Source: JAULUH01 sp032111745 (lineage in GTDB: Bacteria; Chloroflexota; Anaerolineae; JAAEKA01). From it: DNA of 10,106 nucleotides. Both the position numbers and the translations under genes were made by a program. Where the stretch lies: the NCBI GenBank assembly GCA_032111745.1, contig JAULUH010000054.1:1-10106 (forward strand), in the 5' to 3' direction. How positions within the stretch are numbered: position 1 is the first letter of the stretch; each line of letters starts with the position of its first letter. Positions 1-9,105 of the stretch are shown here, one piece after another. The notes under the pieces are model-generated. The model ran no database searches. It had not been told where the DNA came from and saw nothing but the letters and a program-made list of their open reading frames with translations.

Positions 1-3233
<3,233 letters not shown>

Positions 3234-3415
3234 ATCGCTCCCGTCCTCTCAATAAGGTTCGTCGCGACCGTGTGCCTCCGGCTGAAGGACACACCGGTCT
3301 CGCACGCAACCTCCACGGATAAGGCAGCGCGCTCCACTAGCAATTCTACCCCCTTTACGATGATCCAACCATGATATAGGTCATATCCAGCGCCAATTTA
3401 TGACGGTTTTCCCCC

Positions 3416-3456
3416 ATAAAAGAGACCTCGGAGGTCTTCGGGGACCTCCGAGGTCT
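3416..3456 (-). terminator. Rho-independent terminator downstream of sodA
   Basis: A perfect 14-bp stem (3423-3436 with 3443-3456) closes a 6-base loop. On the minus strand it is followed directly by CTTTTAT. It lies 37 bases past the sodA stop and reads in the sodA direction, so it should end the sodA transcript and insulate nifJ, which starts about 180 bases further on. Confidence 0.85.
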
Positions 3457-3492
3457 AGATCAATCTGCGCCGCTTCTTATGGTCTCGGACGT

Positions 3493-4116
3493 TTAGCGAG
3501 GCCTTCCCGGCCGGCGCTCGTACGCCGCCTCGACATAGGGCCAGTTGACCACATTCCACCAGGCTGCGACATAGTCGGGCCGGCGGTTTTGGTATTTCAG
3601 GTAGTAGGCGTGCTCCCAGACGTCGACGCCCAACAGCGGTACCATGCCACTGGAAATGGGGTTGTCCTGGTTAGCCGTGGAGGTGACCGCCAGGCTGCCG
3701 TCCGGCTTGAGCACCAGCCAGGCCCAGCCTGAGCCGAACTGGCCGATGGCGGCCTTGGTGAACTGCTCCTTGAAGGCCTCGAAGGAGCCGAAGGTGGACT
3801 TGATGGCCTCGCCCAGCTTGCCGCCGGGCTCGCCGCCGCCTTTGGGGCTCATGGACTCCCAGAACATGGAGTGGTTGGCATGGCCGCCGCCGTTGTTGCG
3901 GACCGCGGTACGGATGTCCTGGGGAACGCTGTCCAGGTCACGAATGAGGTCCCACACCGCCTTCTTCTGCAGGTCGGGGTAGGCCTCCAGGGCCTTGTTG
4001 ACGTTGTTGACGTAGGCCGCATGGTGCTTGTCGTGATGGATGGTCATGGTGGTGGCGTCGATGTGGGGCTCGAGCGCCGCAAAATCATAGGGAAGGTCGG
4101 GGACGGTGAACGGCAT
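3493..4116 (-). CDS. sodA: Superoxide dismutase, Mn-type
   Basis: This 207-residue protein dismutates superoxide to oxygen and hydrogen peroxide. Length and motifs fit the Fe/Mn SOD family. Predicted metal ligands are His27 (in HHDKHHAAYV), His82 (in GGGHANHSMFW), Asp165 and His169 (in DVWEHAYYLKYQNRRP). The NNGGGHANHS segment and the Gln in NQDNP (Gln150) are the residues that normally mark Mn-type rather than Fe-type enzymes; metal use itself is inferred. No signal peptide is seen, so it is probably cytosolic. The start is the ATG at 4116, which has AAAGGAG 11 bases upstream; the frame stays open further upstream to 4368 but that extension lacks SOD homology and contains a large hairpin. 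A terminator follows the gene. Next to the oxygen-sensitive nifJ it suggests an anaerobe or facultative organism that meets oxygen. The C-terminal tail ERRPGRPR is basic. Confidence 0.97.
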   Translation of the reverse strand: MPFTVPDLPYDFAALEPHIDATTMTIHHDKHHAAYVNNVNKALEAYPDLQKKAVWDLIRDLDSVPQDIRTAVRNNGGGHANHSMFWESMSPKGGGEPGGKLGEAIKSTFGSFEAFKEQFTKAAIGQFGSGWAWLVLKPDGSLAVTSTANQDNPISSGMVPLLGVDVWEHAYYLKYQNRRPDYVAAWWNVVNWPYVEAAYERRPGRPR

Positions 4117-4300
4117 GGTCTGTTTTCTCCTTTCAGGGTAACGGAAGCACAGAGTGTTTTGTCCAGCGGCTGCGGGAATTGCCGGGAACGATGCTATGAG
4201 ACTAAGCTTCTCCAGTACACAACCAAGTGGGCGCTGTGTCAGTAATCCTGGGCACAGTACCTGCCAGCTTGGCTGAGTCATGCTGAAGTCTGGGACACAG

Positions 4301-4350
4301 GCAAAATTGGGATAGGGGGGCGGCCTAGCCGCCCCCTTATCCCAATTTGC
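4301..4350. repeat. Long near-perfect inverted repeat (hairpin)
   Basis: Left arm 4301-4324 and right arm 4328-4350 pair over about 23 bp with one bulged A and one G-T wobble, closing on the three bases CTA. Neither side is followed by a T-tract in its reading direction, so it is not a canonical intrinsic terminator. It lies about 185 bases upstream of the sodA start. It could be a dispersed palindromic repeat, the tip of a mobile element or a transcript-stabilising structure. I cannot tell which from one copy. Confidence 0.8.
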
Positions 4351-4434
4351 TCCAAACCCGTTGACCACCGGCCTCCCAAATCCACTGACTCCGTTTTTTC
4401 GGCGGACCGCGATATTGCTTTAGGAGGCATACCC

Positions 4435-4575
4435 ATGGCGGTCTATGCGCTCTGGGGAAGACTTGGAGGCCGGCACGCGCCGGCTCCAGAAGACAGCCGC
4501 CTACCCCGCCCTGGGCGCCCGGCCCACCCCCTGGGGGCCCCAGCAGTGGGGAGGCCCCTGGGTAGCAGGCGGTAG
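4435..4575 (+). CDS. Possible 46-residue open frame or abortive gene start
   Basis: ATG at 4435 has AGGAGG seven bases upstream, and the first residues (MAVYALWGRLGG) look like an ordinary N-terminus. The rest is Pro/Arg/Gly-rich and stops at 4575. I do not recognise it. The strong ribosome-binding site with a short low-complexity product fits either a small peptide or the stub of a gene whose body was deleted; the latter seems likelier given the opposing stub nearby. Confidence 0.2.
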   Translation: MAVYALWGRLGGRHAPAPEDSRLPRPGRPAHPLGAPAVGRPLGSRR

Positions 4576-4688
4576 CGGAGGTACGTTCTCGCGGGCGCCC
4601 CCACCTGCGCCTCCCGGCTCCCCGGCTCCCCGGCTTCCCTGCCACCTGTGCCCCGGCCGGCAAACACGAACACGGTGGGCTTGGACAT
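4443..4688 (-). pseudogene. Stub of a gene beginning MSKPTVFVFAG, possibly NAD(P)-binding
   Basis: An ATG at 4688 on the minus strand has GGAGGT five bases upstream. The first 16 residues read MSKPTVFVFAGRGTGG, a hydrophobic beta strand followed by a glycine-rich turn, like the first strand and loop of NmrA/short-chain-dehydrogenase Rossmann folds. After that the frame becomes low-complexity (Gly/Ala/Pro/Arg) over the 8-base tandem repeat at 4616-4639 and ends at 4443, after 81 residues, far short of any such enzyme. I infer a truncated relic. The family resemblance rests on 16 residues and could be chance. Confidence 0.25.
4616..4639. repeat. 8-base tandem repeat, three copies
   Basis: GGCTCCCC occurs at 4616-4623 and 4624-4631, then as GGCTTCCC at 4632-4639 with one change. 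It lies just inside the truncated minus-strand frame, where the translation turns into low-complexity sequence. Confidence 0.8.
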
Positions 4689-4766
4689 CACACACCTCCA
4701 TGGTTCAGCTTCGCTCACCACATGCGGCTGTTGGTCACCCGGACCGGCTTCGCAGGGCCGGGAACG

Positions 4767-4804
4767 CGAAAAGCCACGGCTCCTGCGGGGTGGCAGGAGC
4801 CGTG
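4767..4804 (-). terminator. Probable intrinsic terminator without an obvious gene upstream
   Basis: A perfect 12-bp stem (4775-4786 with 4793-4804) with a 6-base loop is followed on the minus strand by GCTTTTCGCG. It would end a leftward transcript from the right, but no credible minus-strand gene lies between it and 5196. It stands about 80 bases before the truncated MSKPTVF frame, a normal distance between a terminator and the next gene, which suggests that its own gene was lost. Confidence 0.5.
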
Positions 4805-4952
4805 ACACAGGGTCCCCCCAGGGGCGGCGGTGGTCAGGTCACCGCGTCAGCCACGAGGGCGGTAGGTTCACTCTGGGTGAGCAGAGATTGATGTGTATCG
4901 GACAAATGCGCCCGCAAGGGAGAAGGTGCGGATATGGTGTGTGATTCACCAA

Positions 4953-4981
4953 TTGCGCCATCATGCCGAGTATGCTATCAT
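4953..4981 (+). promoter_or_regulatory. Possible sigma-70-type promoter for the SIR2-STAND operon
   Basis: TTGCGC (4953-4958) and TATCAT (4976-4981) are 17 bases apart; the -10 element matches TATAAT at five of six positions, the -35 only at three. It would leave a leader of roughly 200 bases before the SIR2-like start. It is the best-spaced pair I found in the local AT-richer stretch, but it is not verified. Confidence 0.3.
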
Positions 4982-5053
4982 GCACCGCAGTTGGATGGCC
5001 GTGAAGCCTCGCCATCATCCATAGGGACCGACCCCTAGGGTAAGCGTGCTGCT

Positions 5054-5081
5054 CTCTCATCTCGACCTCTCATCTCGACCT
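5054..5081. repeat. Perfect 13-base direct tandem repeat in the operon leader
   Basis: The unit TCTCATCTCGACC occurs at 5055-5067 and 5068-5080, and the period continues one base on each side. It lies about 115 bases before the SIR2-like start. It could be a regulator site or a replication-slippage duplication; nothing else in the sequence decides. Confidence 0.85.
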
Positions 5082-5196
5082 GGAAAGTGAGACCGGCGTT
5101 AGGTAGGAAGACATCACAACATCGACCAGGACCCTCTCGATTCACTAATGTCCAACGACGCGGCTTCTGCGTCATGATGCTCTTGGAGGAGCCAGC

Positions 5197-6204
5197 ATGA
5201 GGGATTTACGCAAGGAGGCGCAAGCCCGCCCCAGCCTGGTCGAGAACATCAGGAACGGGCTGGCTGTGCCCATCCTCAGCGACGAGGCGGTCTTCGACCT
5301 GGCCATCGCGGGCCACCAGCCGCTGGCGCAGGCGTATGCCGAATACAGCCAGTACACCCTGGCCGACACGGACAACCTGCCGCGCATCGCCAAGTTCTGG
5401 AAGCTCAGCCGCCAGAAGCAGGCCCTGGCCGCCGGGGGCGACTTCACCCACAACGACCTGCGGGCCGACTTCCTCGACTTCGTGAAGAACTTCGTCTATG
5501 CCCAGGCCGAGCAGCAGGGCGCGGACGCCGAGGTGCTGGCGGAGGCCGAGGCGCAGTTCCCCACCACCACCGTGACCGGCTTTGCCGGGTTGCTGAGCTA
5601 CCCGCGTTTCGACCGCGGCCCGCAGGACCCCCTGCTGGTGCTGGCCAACCTCCCCTTCCAGGTGCTGCTGACCACCAGCCCCTACACCTTCCTGGAAACT
5701 GCGCTGGCCAGGGCTGGCAAGAGCCCCCGCACCACGGTGATCCGCTGGCGCCAGGACCTGCGCGACCTGATCGATCCGGGAATCCCCCCGGTGCCCCCGG
5801 GGCGGGATCCCAGGGAGTTCCCGCTGGTCTGCCACCTCTTCGGCCTGGAGACCTATTCCAGCTCGCTGGTGCTGTCTGAGGACGACTACCTGGAGTTCCT
5901 GGTGGACGTGAACCTGGCCCGGGGGGACGACAAGCGCGACAGCGTGCCGGCCGAGGTGCGCAAGGCCCTCAGCCGCGACCTGCTGGTGCTGGGCTTCAGC
6001 CTCAACAGCTGGGCCTTCCGCGCCCTCTACGCAGGCCTGATCAAGTCGGACGACACCCACGCCGAGAAGCGTGGCATCTGCGTGCAACTGCCACCCAGCG
6101 AGGCCGAGCGTACCTACCTGCACGACTATCTCCAGCGCGAGGCGCGCTTCGAGGTGGTCTGGCAGGACTTGGGCCAGTACGCCCAGGAATTGCCCCGGCC
6201 GTAG
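5197..6204 (+). CDS. SIR2-like (SIR2_2-type) protein paired with a STAND NTPase
   Basis: This 335-residue protein has the layout I know from SIR2-like proteins found next to nSTAND NTPases: an N-terminal segment GLAVPILSDEAVFD (21-34), a central strand and turn VLLTTSPYTFLETAL (156-170), PLVCHLFGL (209-217), SLVLSEDDYLEFLV (223-236) and LLVLGFSLNSWAFRALY (262-278), ending with a strand near residue 320. Related proteins in antiviral systems degrade NAD+ to stop infected cells; such a role here is inferred. The family's usual catalytic Asn after TT and the His of the HG motif are not conserved (TTSPY, LFG), so NADase activity is doubtful. No signal peptide or membrane helix is seen. The start has GGAGGA six bases upstream. 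The stop is 12 bases before the next gene, so the two are surely co-transcribed. Confidence 0.8.
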   Translation: MRDLRKEAQARPSLVENIRNGLAVPILSDEAVFDLAIAGHQPLAQAYAEYSQYTLADTDNLPRIAKFWKLSRQKQALAAGGDFTHNDLRADFLDFVKNFVYAQAEQQGADAEVLAEAEAQFPTTTVTGFAGLLSYPRFDRGPQDPLLVLANLPFQVLLTTSPYTFLETALARAGKSPRTTVIRWRQDLRDLIDPGIPPVPPGRDPREFPLVCHLFGLETYSSSLVLSEDDYLEFLVDVNLARGDDKRDSVPAEVRKALSRDLLVLGFSLNSWAFRALYAGLIKSDDTHAEKRGICVQLPPSEAERTYLHDYLQREARFEVVWQDLGQYAQELPRP

Positions 6205-6216
6205 GGAGGTACCGCC

Positions 6217-8961
6217 ATGACCACGCCCGGTATCGATACCGTAGCCAATCCCTATGTCGGCCCGCGCACCTTCGACTACGCCGACCGCCAGCGCTTCTTC
6301 GGCCGCGAGGCCGAGGCCGCCGGCCTGCTAGCCCGGGTCATCTCCGAGCGGCTGCTCCTATTCTACGCCCAGTCGGGCGCAGGCAAGAGCTCGTTGATCA
6401 ACGCGCGGCTGATCCCCCAGCTGCGGGAGGTGGAGGGTTTCAGCGTCCTGCCCGTGGGCCGCGTGGCCGGCCAGCTGCCGGCCGGCGTGGAGCGGGTGGA
6501 CAACATCTACCTGTTCAACCTGATGTCCAGCCTGGACCAGGGCGAGGGCAGCCCCGCGGCATGGACGCAGCTTAGCCTGAGCGAGTTTCTCGAGCACCTG
6601 GTGACTGCCGACGGCGTGGCCTGGCGCTACGACCCTGGGGCCGTGCCGGCAGGGGAAGAGAGCGCCGACACCGAAGATCGGGGATCAGCCTCCCGCTTCG
6701 CCCTGGTCGTCGACCAGTTTGAGGAGATCATCACCGGCCATCCTGACCGCTGGCGCGAGCGGGAGGGCTTCTTCCGCCAACTGGACGCGGCCCTGCAGGC
6801 CCATCCTAACCTGTGGATAGTGCTGACGCTGCGCGAGGACTACCTGGCCGCGCTGGACCCCTACGCACCGCTCGTGTTCAACCGGCTGCGCGCCCGCTTC
6901 TACATGGAGCGCATGGGGGTGGACGCCGCGCTGGAGGCCGTTGCCAAGCCGGCCGCGCTGGCCGGGCGGCCCTTTGCCGAGGGGGTGGCCGAGCAACTGG
7001 TGGAGAACCTGCGCCAGGTGCGCGTCCCCGGCCAGGAGGACACGGTGCCGGGGCAGTACGTGGAGCCGGTTCAGCTGCAGGTGGTGTGCTACCAGCTGTG
7101 GGAGAACATCAAGGACCGGCCGCCGGGCCAGATCACCCTCGCGGACTTGCAGGAAGCCGGCGACGTGGACCGGGCGCTGACCCAGTTCTTCGAGGTGACG
7201 CTGGCGGTGGCGCTGGCCGATCCGGCAGCTGCAGGGGTCAGCGAACGGCAGCTGCGCACATGGTTTGACACGGAGTTGATCACCGAGGCCGGCACGCGGG
7301 GCCTGGTGCATCAAGGTGTGGACGACACGGGAGGCCTGCCCAACGGGGTAGTGCGGGCACTGCAGAAGCGCTTCCTGGTGCGCGCTGAGGCCCGGGGTGG
7401 GGACACGTGGATCGAGCTGGTGCACGACCGCTTCGTGGAGCCGATCAGGGCCAGCAACGCCGCCTGGTTCCCGCAGCACCTGAGTGCCTTGCAGCGGCAG
7501 GCTGCGCTTTGGGACGCGGAGGGCCGAAAGTCGGGCCTCCTGCTCCAGGGCGAGGCCCTGGTCGAAGCTGAGGCCTGGGCAAAGGACAACGAGGCCGAGC
7601 TGGAGCCTCGCGAGCTGGATTTCCTAGAAGCGTGCCGCGAAGCGCGGGACGACGCCGAGCGCGAGCGCCGGCAGAGCCGGCGCATTCGCGTCCTGGCGTT
7701 GGTGGCCGGAGCGGTCGCGGTGCTCGCCCTCGTCGCGGCGGCAGTCGCGGTGATGTTCTATCTCCGGGCTGAAACAGCACAGCAAAAGGAGGCTATCGCG
7801 CGCCAGAACGCAGATAATCGGACCGAGATCGCGCAAACACTGCTTGCGGTTCAAAGGGATTTCCTTGCTCAACTGGAAGACCGGCGTCTGACCGTCACCA
7901 TGCTGCAGAATCAGCGCCAGTGGCTGGAACAAGGTGAGTCTGTGCTCGCCAGCGGTGTGGTGCCACAAAAAGCGAAAGTACCATACCTCACAGGTAAGAA
8001 CTATGCAGATGCCCAGCAGCTGCTGAACCAGGTATGTGAGCCGCAACCCTGCCTGCGTTCCCAGGTCCAGTGGGAGACGACCGATGCACAGGCAAGTAGC
8101 CTGGTCCTGAGGTCCGAGCCTTCTGCCGGTGCAGAGCTCTTGTGGGGCTCGGCTGTTACGGTCACCCTCTCCCAAGGTGAGCCCATGGCCATCGAGCAAC
8201 CCATCGAGATGGAGTTGGTCCCGATTCCGGCAGGCGTATTTCTGATGGGTACCGATGCCTGGGCGGGTTTTGCAGCCGATGATGAATACCCCCAACACCT
8301 AGTGGATATACCCGAATTCTACATTGGCAAGTACGAGGTGACCAACGCCCAGTACGCTGCGTTCGTAGAGGATACCGGACGTGATGCTCCCGATCATTGG
8401 GAGGCCGACCGTGTGCCATCAGGCAAAGAAGATTATCCGGTGGTGTATGTGTCCTGGGACGATGCGGTGGCATTCACGGAGTGGCTCGGCGAAGAGAATG
8501 AGACCCGTATGGCCTTTCGCCTGTGTACCGAGGCCGAGTGGGAGAAAGCCTGCCGGGGCACGGACGGTCTCACCTATCCTTGGGGCGACACGTTCGACGT
8601 CGACAAGGCAAATACGGTTGGGTCGGGCATTGATGACACGACGCCGGTGGGAAGTTACTCGCCGGCTGGCGACAGCCCCTACGGCGTGGCCGATATGATC
8701 GGCAATGTGTGGGAATGGGTAGGCGACTGGCATGATGAAGGCTACTATGAGAACTCGCCCACCGAGAATCCGCAAGGACCTGAAGGTGGCGCTTACCGCG
8801 TGTTGCGGGGCGGCGGCTTCGACACAGACGGGAGGCCGCTCGCCCGGTGTGGGTACCGCGGCGCTGGCAACCCGGTCTTCGAAAGCGATTCCACGGCTTT
8901 TCGGGTATGCGTGTCCCCTGGCCGCTCCACTACGGGCCTTCGACCCTCCGAGACGCCATGA
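6217..8961 (+). CDS. Membrane nSTAND1-type NTPase with PASTA-like and C-terminal FGE/C-type-lectin-fold domains
   Basis: This 914-residue protein begins NPYVGPRTFDYADRQRFFGR (11-30), typical of nSTAND1. Walker A is GAGKSS (54-59) and Walker B FALVVDQFEE (161-170), followed by TLREDYL (204-210) and a winged-helix-like part with LVHDRFVEPI (401-410). A basic stretch (RERRQSRRIR) precedes one membrane helix (about 491-515), so the NTPase should be inside and the rest outside. Then come a coiled coil (about 518-575), a PASTA-like domain (586-654) and an FGE-sulfatase domain (664-900) with MELVPIPAGVFLMG, FYIGKYEVTNAQYAAFV and MIGNVWEWVGDW. The catalytic cysteines of true FGE are absent, so it is probably a binding fold. 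Its last 40 residues match the position of DGR variable regions. GGAGGT lies six bases before the ATG. GC content falls after about codon 515, suggesting modular assembly. It is likely the sensor that controls the SIR2 partner (inference). Confidence 0.88.
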   Translation: MTTPGIDTVANPYVGPRTFDYADRQRFFGREAEAAGLLARVISERLLLFYAQSGAGKSSLINARLIPQLREVEGFSVLPVGRVAGQLPAGVERVDNIYLFNLMSSLDQGEGSPAAWTQLSLSEFLEHLVTADGVAWRYDPGAVPAGEESADTEDRGSASRFALVVDQFEEIITGHPDRWREREGFFRQLDAALQAHPNLWIVLTLREDYLAALDPYAPLVFNRLRARFYMERMGVDAALEAVAKPAALAGRPFAEGVAEQLVENLRQVRVPGQEDTVPGQYVEPVQLQVVCYQLWENIKDRPPGQITLADLQEAGDVDRALTQFFEVTLAVALADPAAAGVSERQLRTWFDTELITEAGTRGLVHQGVDDTGGLPNGVVRALQKRFLVRAEARGGDTWIELVHDRFVEPIRASNAAWFPQHLSALQRQAALWDAEGRKSGLLLQGEALVEAEAWAKDNEAELEPRELDFLEACREARDDAERERRQSRRIRVLALVAGAVAVLALVAAAVAVMFYLRAETAQQKEAIARQNADNRTEIAQTLLAVQRDFLAQLEDRRLTVTMLQNQRQWLEQGESVLASGVVPQKAKVPYLTGKNYADAQQLLNQVCEPQPCLRSQVQWETTDAQASSLVLRSEPSAGAELLWGSAVTVTLSQGEPMAIEQPIEMELVPIPAGVFLMGTDAWAGFAADDEYPQHLVDIPEFYIGKYEVTNAQYAAFVEDTGRDAPDHWEADRVPSGKEDYPVVYVSWDDAVAFTEWLGEENETRMAFRLCTEAEWEKACRGTDGLTYPWGDTFDVDKANTVGSGIDDTTPVGSYSPAGDSPYGVADMIGNVWEWVGDWHDEGYYENSPTENPQGPEGGAYRVLRGGGFDTDGRPLARCGYRGAGNPVFESDSTAFRVCVSPGRSTTGLRPSETP
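8797..8922 (+). other. Candidate DGR variable region (VR) at the end of the STAND gene
   Basis: This stretch encodes the end of the FGE fold, from RVLRGG (861-866) to FRVCVSP (895-901). In FGE-fold proteins diversified by DGRs, this same segment runs from RVLRGGSW to GFRV, with substitutions at codons that are AAC/AAT in the template. Here the conserved framework (RVLRGG, RC.YR, NP, FRV) is kept. The positions where ordinary FGE-like proteins have PDNR-type runs instead read PVFESDSTAF, encoded largely by NNC or NNT codons (GTC, TTC, AGC, GAT, TCC, GCT). That is the expected outcome of adenine-directed mutagenesis of AAY codons. No template copy is visible in the window, so the call depends on the neighbouring RT remnant and repeat. 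Confidence 0.5.
8925..8955 (+). repeat. Direct repeat copy 1, last codons of the STAND gene
   Basis: This copy matches 8995-9025 at 26 of 31 positions with no gap (mismatches at 8932, 8934, 8943, 8948 and 8951). It follows the candidate variable region, where a DGR would have its 3' homology segment. Confidence 0.75.
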
Positions 8962-8977
8962 GCTCTGTTCCCCTCTG

Positions 8978-8987
8978 NNNNNNNNNN
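8978..8987. other. Assembly gap (10 N)
   Basis: Ten N interrupt the sequence between the two 31-base repeat copies. A run of exactly ten is often a scaffolding placeholder, so the true distance is unknown. Nearly identical VR and template copies, or a mixed population of variants, would explain a break at this point. Confidence 0.95.
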
Positions 8988-8994
8988 CTTAGCT

Positions 8995-9025
8995 CTCCAC
9001 TCCCGGCCTTCGGCCCTTCGGGACG
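8995..9025 (+). repeat. Direct repeat copy 2, downstream of the gap
   Basis: This is the partner of 8925-8955, offset 70 bases as numbered here (the real offset is larger if the gap is a placeholder). It contains GGCC-TTC-GGCC, able to form a tiny hairpin. If the locus is a DGR, this would be the flank just after the template repeat. Confidence 0.75.
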
Positions 9026-9037
9026 GTGTGGAGGGGG

Positions 9038-9082
9038 TCCGGGGGGGAAGGCCCCCGGATGCGAATGCCGCCGGTAGGCGGC
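9038..9082 (+). other. Two GC-rich hairpins ahead of the RT remnant
   Basis: TCCGGGGG (9038-9045) pairs with CCCCCGGA (9052-9059), and GCCGCC (9067-9072) pairs with GGCGGC (9077-9082) around a GGTA loop. In DGRs the RNA between template repeat and RT start is structured and needed for cDNA priming; these hairpins hold that position. They could equally be incidental in such GC-rich DNA. No T-tract follows. Confidence 0.4.
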
Positions 9083-9105
9083 CGGCCGCACTTTTCCGAA
9101 CCACT

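Larger units (their letters stand above)
4117..5196. other. Gene-poor interval with degraded remnants
   Basis: About 1.1 kb between sodA and the SIR2-STAND operon contains no open frame with a recognisable protein. Frames of up to ~150 codons exist but their translations are Pro/Gly/Arg-rich, as expected of GC-rich noncoding DNA. What can be seen is listed separately: a 50-base hairpin, a small open frame with a good ribosome-binding site, the opposing start of a truncated gene, an orphan terminator, two sets of tandem repeats and a possible promoter near the right end. The mixture suggests a junction left by insertion and deletion of accessory genes. Confidence 0.6.

Noticed and set aside
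3343..3348. TAGAAT on the minus strand as -10 box for nifJ
   Set aside because: No acceptable -35 element lies 16-18 bases upstream; the single hexamer is insufficient.
3361..3377. ATGA-N6-TCAT dyad upstream of nifJ as a possible FNR/CRP-type operator
   Set aside because: The arms are four bases and do not match the TTGAT-N4-ATCAA or TGTGA-N6-TCACA consensus.
4839..5060. 73-codon minus-strand frame that could feed the terminator at 4767-4804
   Set aside because: The translation (Met/His/Pro/Leu mix) resembles no protein, lacks a ribosome-binding site, and overlaps the possible promoter region.
5206..6123. 305-codon minus-strand open frame
   Set aside because: It is antisense to the SIR2-like gene, with Gln/His/Gly/Val-rich, domain-free translation and no ribosome-binding site.
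6685..7479. 264-codon minus-strand open frame
   Set aside because: It is antisense to the Walker B to winged-helix part of the STAND gene, and its translation has no family features.
8218..8916. True formylglycine-generating enzyme activity for the STAND C-terminal domain
   Set aside because: The paired active-site cysteines of FGE after the GGSW-like motif are absent (GGGFDTDGRPLARC), so only the fold is supported.
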